Shown in pieces: positions 41,963 through 49,965 of a stretch of DNA of 64,000 nt (position 1 is the stretch's first letter; each line of letters opens with the position of its first letter). Both the position numbers and the translations under genes were made by a program. This DNA is from Metapseudomonas boanensis (lineage in GTDB: Bacteria; Pseudomonadota; Gammaproteobacteria; Pseudomonadales; Pseudomonadaceae), in the NCBI RefSeq assembly GCF_018704125.1, contig NZ_JAGTIS010000012.1, forward strand, positions 105,052-169,051, given 5' to 3'. Below the pieces are notes generated by a model, which did no database searches, was not told the DNA's origin, and saw only the letters and a list, made by a program, of their open reading frames with translations.

Positions 41963-44900
41963 GCGCCACACAGCCACGGCGAGAGCTGGCATCCGCCAGG
42001 CTAATGCCACCCGCAGCGTGGTTTCACAGGCCTATCTGCATTGCCTGGCATTTGTCCTCATGGCCCTGGGTGGCATCGGCCTGATGGCCGTTCCATTTTT
42101 CGACAACCCGGGGCGGCAGGACCTGGTCCTGCTACCTGACAGCGCCCTGCTTGCCGGTCTGGCTGGATTTTCCCTGCTGGCTGCCACCCGGGGCAGGCGC
42201 AACCCGTGCCTGATCGGAAGTTTCCTGGTACTCGGTCTGGCCGGCTACAGCCTTGCCCACAACATTCTGGCCGGCGGCAATGACCAGGGCAGCTCCCTCG
42301 TCAGCGGCTACTGGCGCATGCGCAACGAACTGGCCTCGATCGCCTGCCTGTTCGGCCTTGCCTTGCTGTTCTCGGCGATCCGCCAAGGAGGCCGATGGCT
42401 GTGCCGCCTGACAGGCATGGCATTGGTCGGCATCAGCCTGTTGTCGCAACTGGTCACCTTCTGGCCCGACACCAGCCCGTTGCGTATCGCCATCAGGCCA
42501 GAGATCAACAGCATCGCCAACCTGCTGGTCGCCATGCTCGGCATTGCCATTGTGCTGTTGTGCGCGCAACCGGCCCCACGCATCGGCCTGCCTGACCGGC
42601 GCGCCCTGGGCATTGGCCTGCTCGGCGCGCTGTTCACCAGCGTCGGCTGGTTCCTGCTCAGCCTCAATGGCATTGCCAACCTCAACGACCTCAGCGACCA
42701 GCTGCTGCTGCGCACGCAGGCCTCCATCGAGCGTACCGTTGCCGACCGCCAGCAACTTATCAAACGCATGGCCGAACGCTGGCAAAGCCTGGGCGCGATG
42801 CCTGCCGAACCTTTGTGGTATCAGGAAAGCGGGAGTTACCTGCGGGACTTCAGCAACCTCAACCTGATCGCCGTATTGGACCCCGACCTGCGTCTGCAGC
42901 ACCAACAAGGTCGTGGCCAGCAGGCACGCGACTGGCTGACCCGTTTCCTCGCCCAGCCGGAGCTGCGCCAATGGCTGCAGCAGGTACAGCAGGGCGACGT
43001 CGCCCGCATGAGTCCGACACAACGCTACAGCGCTCAGGACGACAGCAGTCTGATTGCAGTCCCTTTGCGGATTGGCGATCAAACGCCCAGCCTGCTCGTA
43101 GCCAACCTCAACATTGGCGCCACCCTCGACGAGCAGCTGGGCAAGGACCTGGGCGGCTTCGTGCTCCAGGCCTACGAAGGCCAGCAGCGCATCTACGACT
43201 CGCAGGATGGCCTTGGCGCACGCGCGCCCTTTCCCACGGGTGAGCGCCTGGTCGCCCTCGAGCCCTCGAGGTATTGGCGCCTCGTGACCTATCAGGTGAA
43301 TCCGCCTGCGGACGCCACCACGACCTACCTGCCGCCCCTGTTCATGCTCTTCGGGCTCGGCTTCACGTTCTTCCTGATGATCAGCCAGAGCCTGGCGCGG
43401 CTGGCGGTCGAGCGCAGTCAGAGCCTGCACCGGAGCAACCAGGACCTGGAACACAGCCTGCACCTCCAGGCGCGCCTGCAATTCCAGAATCAGCGGATCA
43501 TGGATCACTCCATGGACGTGCTGTGCTCAATCGACGAAGCGGACCGTTTCATCCAGGTCAGCCCCTCCAGCCAAGCCACTCTCGGCTATACCCCCGCAGA
43601 GTTGATGGGACGACGCTACACGGACTTCATCCATCCCGAGGACCGGGAGCGTACCCAGGCCCAGGTGCGCGCCATCATCGATGGCAACTCCCGGGAGTCA
43701 GTGCGCAATCGGTGCCAGCGCCGTGACGGCAGCACGGTCCACCTGCTCTGGTCGGCTGGGTGGTCAGCCAGCGAACGTACCCTGTTCGCCGTGGCCCATG
43801 ACATCACCCACCTGGTCCAGCACGAGGCCTATGCAGAGGACCAGCGCGACATCCTCAGCATGATCTCCACCGACCAGCCACTGCCGAGCATCCTCAAGGC
43901 TATCTGCGAGATGAGTGAAGCGCTGGAGCCGGGGTCGCTCTGCGCGGTCATGCTGGTCGACGCAGAAAAGAAGCGACTTCGCCTTGCCGCGGCCCCCAGC
44001 CTGCCAGGTGCCTATCAACAAGCCATCGACGGCCTGCCCATCGGCCCTCTGGCAACCACCTGCGGCACGGCCGTGTTCCGCCGGCAGATGGTCACCAGCC
44101 TGGATATCAGCGAGGACCCGCTCTGGCACGAACACCGCGAGCAGGCTTTGCGCCATGGCCTGCGCGCCTGCTGGTCGATCCCGCTGATCTCCCACCACGG
44201 CGACGTGCTCGGCACCTTCGCCGTCTACCGCCGCGACCCCGCCTCGCCGGACGACGACGACCTGCAGCTGATGGGTACGGCCGGCCAGTTGGCGGCCATC
44301 GCCATCGAGCGCCAGCATGACCGCCTTCGCCTGGAGGAAAGCGAGCAGCGTTACCGCTCCCTGTTCACCTTCAACCCCGATCCGGTGTTCGCAACCGACC
44401 GCCTTGGTCGCTACCTCAGCCTCAACCGCGCCTGCTGTGAACGAGTGGGATACAGCGAAGCGGAGTTGCTCGGACAGCACTTTTCCACCTTGCTGCTCGA
44501 GGAAGATATCGAGCGAATCAAACAGCACTTTCGTACAGTGCTGAAGGGCGAGGCTCAGCGTTACGAGGTTCGATGCCGTACCCGGCTGGGCGACGTGATG
44601 GAGCTGGACATCACCCAGTTGCCCATCGTCGTCGAAGGCGAAATCGTTGGCGTCTTCGGCATTGCCAAGGAAATCGGCGAACGCAACCGCATGACCCGCG
44701 CACTGCGTGAAACTCTGCAACAGTCCGAACGCAAGGCGCTGCTGCTGCGTGGTCTCAGCGAAACCGCGCTGAACATCGGTGGCATCCTCGATCCACGTGC
44801 GCTTGTCGATTACATGTGCGGCCAACTGCGCCTGCTGATTGGCGCACATCGCGCCGTCATCACCCTCACCGCCGACAGCCAACAGACCGACACACTGCAA

Positions 44901-47720
44901 CAGGTGTCGCTTTCCGAGACTTACGCAGCCAGGCAGCACCAGCCACCACCACCAGTCGCCACCAGCCAGCCGGATCTGCTGCCCTCTGCGGAACTGGAAG
45001 CAACACCGCCCACCGGCACCGCCGATGGGCAACCGCCCTCGTCCGGCAAGCTCTCGGCGCCGCTGATCGATCACAGCGGCAAACAACTAGGGCAGATCGA
45101 ACTTTCCGACAAGTTCGAGGGCACCTTCGACCAGGATGACCTGGCCATTACCCAGCAGTTCGCCCAGATGGCCATTGCCGCCCTGGAGAACATCCGCCTG
45201 GTACGCCAAGTGCTTGCCAGCGAGCAACGCCTGCAGGAACAACTGGACTTCACCTCGGCCATCACCCAGAGCGTCGGCGAGGGCCTGCTGGCCATCGATC
45301 GCCAGGGCCGCCTGACCTACGTCAACCCGGCCGCAGCCGGGCTCCTGGGCCAGACCGCAGACGCGCTACTCGGGCAACCGCTGGACATACGCCTGCCGCT
45401 GTCGCTGGACCACGACGGCACCGCCGCCTCCCAGTCGCGGCATGGCGAAGCGAGCCTCGAAGAAGAACATGGCGGTATCCGTCACCTCGCCTATGACTGC
45501 GCCCCGCTATTGCACGCCCGGGCCCTCGGCGGCTGGGTCGTCGCCTTCCGCGACATCACCCGCGCCAAGGAATCGGAAAAACAGCTGCGCATCCTCCAAC
45601 GCAGCCTCGAGGCCAGCTACAACGGCGCGCTGATCTGTGACGCTGAAGCCGACGACCTGCCGATCATCTACGTCAATCCGGCGTTCGAGCGGATCACCGG
45701 CTACAGCGCAGGCGAAGCGCTCGGGCGCAACTGTCGCTTCCTCCAAGGTACGGACCACAGCCAACCCGGCGTCGCCGAAATTCGCAAGAGTCTGAAGCAC
45801 AAGCGCGAAGTGCATGTAGTGCTGCGCAACTTCCGCAAGGACGGCACGCCCTTCTGGAATGACCTCTACATCGCCCCGGTACCTGATGAACAGGGCCGGA
45901 TCACCCACTTCATCGGTGTCCAGAACGACATCTCCGAGCAGAAGCGCGTCGAGTCCGAACTGGCCTACAACGCCAGCCATGACGTACTGACCGGTTTGCC
46001 TAACCGCTCGCTGCTGGAAGATCGGCTGCGCCAGGGTTGCCAGATCAGCCAGCGTTACCAGCGCCAACTTGCGGTGATGTTCATCGACCTCGACGGCTTC
46101 AAACCGATCAACGACTCCATGGGCCACAGCATCGGTGACCAGATCCTCGTCGAAGTGGCGCGCCGCCTGAGCCAGCAAGTGCGCCCCGGCGATACCGTGG
46201 CCCGGCTGGGTGGCGACGAGTTCATCCTGGTCCTGCCAGACCTGGCTCGCGAGGAAGACGTCCTGCAAATCGCGGAGCGGGTCATCGATAGCATCGCCCG
46301 CCCCTATCCAGTATCCGGTAGCGAATTGCACATCACCGCCAGCCTGGGTATCGCCATGAGCGAGGGCGGCATGCAGCAACCCATGCAGCTGATCCAGCAG
46401 GCCGACCTGGCCATGTACAAGGCCAAGCAGCAGGGCCGCAATTGCTACCAGTGGTACACCACCGACCTGGAGCAGAAGGTCAGCGAGCGGGTGACCTTGC
46501 GCAACGAGCTGCAGAAGGCTATCGAGTCCAACGCCTTCACCCTGCATTACCAGCCACAAATCGACGGTCGCAATGGCCGTGTCGCCGGCTACGAGGCACT
46601 GCTGCGCTGGCAGCATCCCACGCTCGGGTCCATTTCCCCGACGCAGTTCATTCCAGTTGCCGAAGATACCGGGCAGATCATCCCGCTCAGTGAGTGGGTC
46701 CTTGCAACGGCGTGCCGCGACTGTCGCGAATTGCTGGACCGCGGCATCAGCGGCGCGGTGGTGGCCGTGAATATCTCGGCGGTGCACTTCCAGCGCAGCA
46801 TCTTCGTCGACAGTGTCCGCCGCGTCCTCGAAGAGACCCGGCTACCCGCCGAACTGCTGGAACTGGAAATCACCGAGACCGTCCTGCTGGACAATGCCGA
46901 GCGCGCCATCAACACACTGCAGGCGCTCAAGACCCTGGGCGTGCGCCTGGCCATCGACGACTTCGGTACCGGCTTCTCCAGCCTCAACTACCTCAAGCGC
47001 CTGCCAATCGACAAAGTGAAGATCGACCGCGCCTTCGTCCAGGAAATCATCAGCGACCGACACGACGCCGCGATCACCCTGGGCATCATCTCCATGGCCC
47101 ACCACCTGCGCCTGCGGGTCATCGCCGAGGGGGTGGAAAACGAATCCCAGTTCGCCTTCCTCAAGAAGAGCCATTGCGACGAATTCCAAGGCTACTACTT
47201 CGCCCGCCCCATGCCCTTCGCCGACCTGGAAACCTTCCTGCGCGAGCACCACAAGAGCCCGGCGGCCTACCTCAGCAGCCGGTCGGGGACCAGCAGCACC
47301 CAGACACTCCTGCTGATCGACGATGAAGAAAACATCCTGCGCGCCCTCACCCGCGTGCTGCGCCGCGACGGCTACCAGATCCTCACGGCCAGCCGTGCCC
47401 AGGATGCGTTCACGCTGCTAGCCAAGCACAACGTCCAGGTCATCCTCTCAGACCAGCGCATGCCGGAGATGAATGGCACCGAGTTCTTCAGCCTGGTCAA
47501 AGACCTGTACCCGGACACCGTGCGCATCGTGCTTTCCGGTTATACCGACCTGAAATCGGTCACCGATGCCATCAACCAGGGAGCCATCTACAAGTTCCTC
47601 ACCAAGCCCTGGGACGACGAACAGCTACGCGCGGCCATCGCTCAGGCCTTCCTGCATCACAGCCTGGCCCAGGACAAGGACGACGGCACAACCGCGATCA
47701 CTCAGGACGAAAGCGTGTAA
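41955..47720 (+). CDS. Giant membrane sensor: PAS-GAF-PAS-GAF-PAS-LOV-GGDEF-EAL-receiver
   Basis: Protein of 1,921 residues. A multi-helix membrane module (about 20-235), an extracytoplasmic loop and a further helix near 465 are followed by PAS (about 515-620), GAF (637-785), PAS (795-910), GAF (930-1085) and PAS (1096-1200). A fourth PAS (1213-1330) has the LOV signature GRNCRFLQG with photoactive Cys1260, and the flavin-contact residues Arg1261, Gln1264, Asn1292, Asn1302 and Gln1323. The cyclase domain has an intact GGDEF at about 1418-1422 with an inhibitory-site RPGD five residues before it. The EAL domain keeps YEALLRW, the ELEITET Glu, the DDFGTG loop and AEGVE. A receiver domain (about 1785-1905; Asp1830 in SDQRMPEMNG) ends the protein. 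It should make and/or break c-di-GMP under membrane, small-molecule, light and phosphorylation inputs. Confidence 0.9.
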   Translation: MIERHTATARAGIRQANATRSVVSQAYLHCLAFVLMALGGIGLMAVPFFDNPGRQDLVLLPDSALLAGLAGFSLLAATRGRRNPCLIGSFLVLGLAGYSLAHNILAGGNDQGSSLVSGYWRMRNELASIACLFGLALLFSAIRQGGRWLCRLTGMALVGISLLSQLVTFWPDTSPLRIAIRPEINSIANLLVAMLGIAIVLLCAQPAPRIGLPDRRALGIGLLGALFTSVGWFLLSLNGIANLNDLSDQLLLRTQASIERTVADRQQLIKRMAERWQSLGAMPAEPLWYQESGSYLRDFSNLNLIAVLDPDLRLQHQQGRGQQARDWLTRFLAQPELRQWLQQVQQGDVARMSPTQRYSAQDDSSLIAVPLRIGDQTPSLLVANLNIGATLDEQLGKDLGGFVLQAYEGQQRIYDSQDGLGARAPFPTGERLVALEPSRYWRLVTYQVNPPADATTTYLPPLFMLFGLGFTFFLMISQSLARLAVERSQSLHRSNQDLEHSLHLQARLQFQNQRIMDHSMDVLCSIDEADRFIQVSPSSQATLGYTPAELMGRRYTDFIHPEDRERTQAQVRAIIDGNSRESVRNRCQRRDGSTVHLLWSAGWSASERTLFAVAHDITHLVQHEAYAEDQRDILSMISTDQPLPSILKAICEMSEALEPGSLCAVMLVDAEKKRLRLAAAPSLPGAYQQAIDGLPIGPLATTCGTAVFRRQMVTSLDISEDPLWHEHREQALRHGLRACWSIPLISHHGDVLGTFAVYRRDPASPDDDDLQLMGTAGQLAAIAIERQHDRLRLEESEQRYRSLFTFNPDPVFATDRLGRYLSLNRACCERVGYSEAELLGQHFSTLLLEEDIERIKQHFRTVLKGEAQRYEVRCRTRLGDVMELDITQLPIVVEGEIVGVFGIAKEIGERNRMTRALRETLQQSERKALLLRGLSETALNIGGILDPRALVDYMCGQLRLLIGAHRAVITLTADSQQTDTLQQVSLSETYAARQHQPPPPVATSQPDLLPSAELEATPPTGTADGQPPSSGKLSAPLIDHSGKQLGQIELSDKFEGTFDQDDLAITQQFAQMAIAALENIRLVRQVLASEQRLQEQLDFTSAITQSVGEGLLAIDRQGRLTYVNPAAAGLLGQTADALLGQPLDIRLPLSLDHDGTAASQSRHGEASLEEEHGGIRHLAYDCAPLLHARALGGWVVAFRDITRAKESEKQLRILQRSLEASYNGALICDAEADDLPIIYVNPAFERITGYSAGEALGRNCRFLQGTDHSQPGVAEIRKSLKHKREVHVVLRNFRKDGTPFWNDLYIAPVPDEQGRITHFIGVQNDISEQKRVESELAYNASHDVLTGLPNRSLLEDRLRQGCQISQRYQRQLAVMFIDLDGFKPINDSMGHSIGDQILVEVARRLSQQVRPGDTVARLGGDEFILVLPDLAREEDVLQIAERVIDSIARPYPVSGSELHITASLGIAMSEGGMQQPMQLIQQADLAMYKAKQQGRNCYQWYTTDLEQKVSERVTLRNELQKAIESNAFTLHYQPQIDGRNGRVAGYEALLRWQHPTLGSISPTQFIPVAEDTGQIIPLSEWVLATACRDCRELLDRGISGAVVAVNISAVHFQRSIFVDSVRRVLEETRLPAELLELEITETVLLDNAERAINTLQALKTLGVRLAIDDFGTGFSSLNYLKRLPIDKVKIDRAFVQEIISDRHDAAITLGIISMAHHLRLRVIAEGVENESQFAFLKKSHCDEFQGYYFARPMPFADLETFLREHHKSPAAYLSSRSGTSSTQTLLLIDDEENILRALTRVLRRDGYQILTASRAQDAFTLLAKHNVQVILSDQRMPEMNGTEFFSLVKDLYPDTVRIVLSGYTDLKSVTDAINQGAIYKFLTKPWDDEQLRAAIAQAFLHHSLAQDKDDGTTAITQDESV

Positions 47721-47828
47721 TTCCAGACAGCTCATCCTATGGAGTTCGGATGGTTACACATGCGGTCGGAAATGATGCGTATCGCACTGCTCAACCATCC
47801 TGTGAAGGCGACCTCGAGCCGACTCCAC

Positions 47829-48130
47829 TCACTCGCCCCCCAACGCCTGCAAAACCCTGGCTCCCGTGAAGAGGAACAGCACCTGCTCCTCGGCCTCGGT
47901 GCGGATGGCCTCTCGACGGCATGGTTCAACCAGGTAGTCCAGGGACATCTGGAACAGGTTGTCGCTGACCTGGCTGGCCACGCGCAGCACCACCGCTTCC
48001 GGGAGTTGGCCGTAAGCAGCTGGATCTTGCGGAGTCCTCAGCCATGTCAGCAGCGAACTCGTCCATCACCTCGCGCAGCACCGCTCGCAGCACAGGTGAA
48101 GCGCCATGCAGCTCGCGCACACCAATGATA
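47829..48130 (-). pseudogene. C-terminal remnant of a TetR-family regulator
   Basis: Minus-strand frames read VRELHGASPVLRAVLREVMD and FAADMAEDS, then after a frameshift near 48030 DPAAYGQLPEAVVLRVASQV and on to a TGA at 47829-47831. Together they resemble the ligand-binding C-terminal half of a TetR regulator. The N-terminal helix-turn-helix half is missing, cut off at about 48130, where the sequence becomes the flavin monooxygenase fragment on the other strand. Confidence 0.6.
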
Positions 48131-48415
48131 AAGGCCTCGGCATGGCCATCCGTCTCAAGCAGAAGGGCGAGAACGATTTCCTCATGTTGGAGAAGGAAGC
48201 TGAAATCGGCGGCACCTGGCGTGTGAACAACGACCCGGGCTGCGGCTGCGACGTGCAATCGCATCTGTACTCCTTTTCCTTCGAGCCCAACCCCAACTGG
48301 ACGCGGATGTTCGCCAAGCAGGACGAGATCAAGACCTACCTGAAAGGCTGCAGGGGAAAGCACTGCCTGCAGGACCAGACGCTGCTGGAAACCGAGATCA
48401 TCCGCCTGACCTGGC
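48130..48415 (+). pseudogene. N-terminal fragment of a Baeyer-Villiger-type flavin monooxygenase
   Basis: Plus-strand frame GLGMAIRLKQKGENDFLMLE, then EIGGTWRVNNDPGCGCDVQS and YSFSFEPNPNWTRMF, is the characteristic N-terminal FAD domain of class B flavin monooxygenases. The first 15-20 codons with the GxGxxG loop are gone, and after DEIKTYLKGC the similarity fades. The open frame runs on to 48735 but has no family character. This is a gene relic, not a working enzyme. Confidence 0.65.
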
Positions 48416-48535
48416 ATGAGCGAATCGCAGATCCATTCGACCCTGTTTCAGCGCCTGGTCACCCGTTCCATGCGCCTGGCCGCGAAGTTCTCACCCAAGC
48501 CCAAGGTGGTCGAGGCATCCAAGGCGGCGGAGTGA
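48416..48535 (+). pseudogene. Orphan C-terminal fragment following the monooxygenase relic
   Basis: From an ATG at 48416 in another frame a 39-residue peptide MSESQIHSTLFQRLVTRSMR ends KPKVVEASKAAE with TGA at 48533. Its basic, helical character looks like the end of a larger protein and not like a free gene. It could be the 3' end of a gene once lying downstream of the monooxygenase and joined to it by a second deletion. Confidence 0.35.
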
Positions 48536-48538
48536 ACG

Positions 48539-48624
48539 TAGGTCGGGCTGAGGTACGAAGCCCAACACAGCGGAGCCGTGCAATCCGAGAATGCTGGGCT
48601 TCGCTCAGCACCAACCTGCGAGCC
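48539..48624. repeat. Imperfect palindromic extragenic repeat
   Basis: GTAGGTCGGGCTGAGGTACG is mirrored by CTGGGCTTCGCTCAGCACCA, with GAAGCCCAACA between. This is a common type of extragenic palindrome in Pseudomonas. It sits right after the relic genes. Confidence 0.65.
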
Positions 48625-48653
48625 CTCCCACCGGACAGCCCCTGTGACACTCG

Positions 48654-48699
48654 TTCGGATATCCGAACGACGTCCGGCATTGATATTCGGAAGACCGGA
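48654..48699. promoter_or_regulatory. AauR upstream activating sites
   Basis: TTCGGATATCCGAA at 48654-48667 is the core of a perfect 20-bp palindrome (48651-48670) and matches the TTCGG-N4-CCGAA motif described for AauR. A second copy, TTCGGAAGACCGGA at 48686-48699, differs at one position. They lie about 85-130 bp before a sigma-54 promoter, at enhancer distance. The aauR gene is in the same locus. Confidence 0.8.
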
Positions 48700-48784
48700 C
48701 AACGCGTTTTTCCGGTTAGCATGCCAACTAAATAAAACCCTTATATTTCAAAGCTTTATTTATAAATACGGATTACCAGATAGC

Positions 48785-48799
48785 TGGCACGCATCCTGC
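48785..48799 (+). promoter_or_regulatory. Sigma-54 (RpoN) promoter of aatJ
   Basis: TGGCACGCATCCTGC has the invariant GG and GC of the -24/-12 elements at the correct spacing and matches TGGCACG-N4-TTGC except for one base. Transcription would begin near 48811, about 60 nt before the aatJ ATG. Its presence agrees with regulation by AauR, a sigma-54 activator. Confidence 0.82.
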
Positions 48800-48872
48800 C
48801 ATCAAAGATCTCGACGGACGCGAATATCCCGCTCGCTCCGATAAGAACAATCATCGTCGAGGACTGAAATTC

Positions 48873-49781
48873 ATGCGTATGCTCCCCAAGGTATTGGCCT
48901 CCACTATCGCAGCAACCCTGATTTGTGCTCCGGCCTTTGCCGCAGAGCTGACCGGCACCCTGAAGAAGATCAAGGAAACCGGCACCATCACCCTCGGTCA
49001 CCGTGACGCCTCCATCCCCTTCTCCTACCTCGGCACCGAGCCGGGCAAGCCAGTCGGCTACTCCCATGACATCCAGCTGAAAGTAGTCGAGGCCATCAAG
49101 CAGGAGCTGGGCATGCCCGAGCTGAAGGTCCGCTACAACCTGGTCACCTCGCAGACCCGCATTCCCCTGGTACAGAACGGGACCGTCGACCTGGAGTGCG
49201 GCTCCACCACCAACAACCTGGAGCGCCAGAAGCAGGTTGGCTTCTCCGTCGGCATCTTCGAGGTGGGCACCCGCCTGCTGTCGAAGAAGTCGGCTGGCGT
49301 CAACGAGTTCGACGACCTCAAGGGCAAGAACGTGGTGACCACCGCTGGCACCACCTCCGAGCGTCTGCTCAAGTCCATGAACGCCGAGAAGCAGATGGGC
49401 ATGAACATCATCTCGGCCAAGGACCATGGCGAGTCCTTCCTGATGCTCGAATCCGGCCGCGCCGTGGCCTTCATGATGGACGACGCCCTGCTCTACGGCG
49501 AAATGGCCAAGGCCAAGAAGCCGGACGACTGGGTCGTGACCGGCAAGCCACAGTCGTTCGAAATCTACGGCTGCATGGTGCGCAAAGGTGACGATGCCTT
49601 CAAGAAAGTGGTCGACAAGGCCATCGCCGACACCTACGCCTCCGGCGAGATCACCGGCATCTACGACAAGTGGTTCACCCAGCCCATCCCGCCCAAGGGC
49701 CTGAACCTCAACTTCCCCATGAGCGACGAGCTGAAGAAGCTGGTGGCCAATCCGACCGACAAGTCAGCCGAAGAAATCTGA
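48873..49781 (+). CDS. aatJ: Glutamate/aspartate ABC transporter substrate-binding protein
   Basis: Periplasmic solute receptor of 302 residues for acidic amino acids. The signal peptide MRMLPKVLASTIAATLICAP is followed by a likely cleavage at AFAAE. The mature protein opens LTGTLKKIKETGTITLGHRD, typical of the GltI/AatJ group, with the ligand-binding segment VDLECGSTTNNLERQ and arginine contact region. It is the first gene of aatJQMP, followed by a structured intergenic repeat that may raise its expression above the membrane genes. Confidence 0.95.
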   Translation: MRMLPKVLASTIAATLICAPAFAAELTGTLKKIKETGTITLGHRDASIPFSYLGTEPGKPVGYSHDIQLKVVEAIKQELGMPELKVRYNLVTSQTRIPLVQNGTVDLECGSTTNNLERQKQVGFSVGIFEVGTRLLSKKSAGVNEFDDLKGKNVVTTAGTTSERLLKSMNAEKQMGMNIISAKDHGESFLMLESGRAVAFMMDDALLYGEMAKAKKPDDWVVTGKPQSFEIYGCMVRKGDDAFKKVVDKAIADTYASGEITGIYDKWFTQPIPPKGLNLNFPMSDELKKLVANPTDKSAEEI

Positions 49782-49804
49782 CGTCGCCGCGCTCCGCCGC
49801 TACT

Positions 49805-49902
49805 CCCCTCTCCCGTCAGGGAGAGGGGTTGGGGGAGAGGGTTCGTGGGCTCCGTGCAAAGTCATGCAGCCCTCACCCCAACCCTCTCCCGGAGGGAGAG
49901 GG
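49805..49902. repeat. Double hairpin repeat between aatJ and aatQ
   Basis: CCCCTCTCCC/GGGAGAGGGG (49805-49828) and CCCTCTCCC/GGGAGAGGG (49882-49902) are perfect stem-loops, and the stretch between them (GGTTGGGG and CCCCAACC) can pair as well. The same core occurs at 63696-63726. It is an interspersed palindromic repeat lying inside the transporter mRNA. Confidence 0.85.
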
Positions 49903-49965
49903 AGCTATCTCCCCCTTCCACTGCCTTCAACCGCAGACAGATCGACCTTAAAGGGGAACTCCCTG

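Noticed and set aside
48106..48735. 209-residue frame as an intact flavin monooxygenase
   Set aside because: It lacks the GxGxxG loop and two thirds of the enzyme, and its last 100 residues translate repeat and regulatory sequence; treated as a relic.
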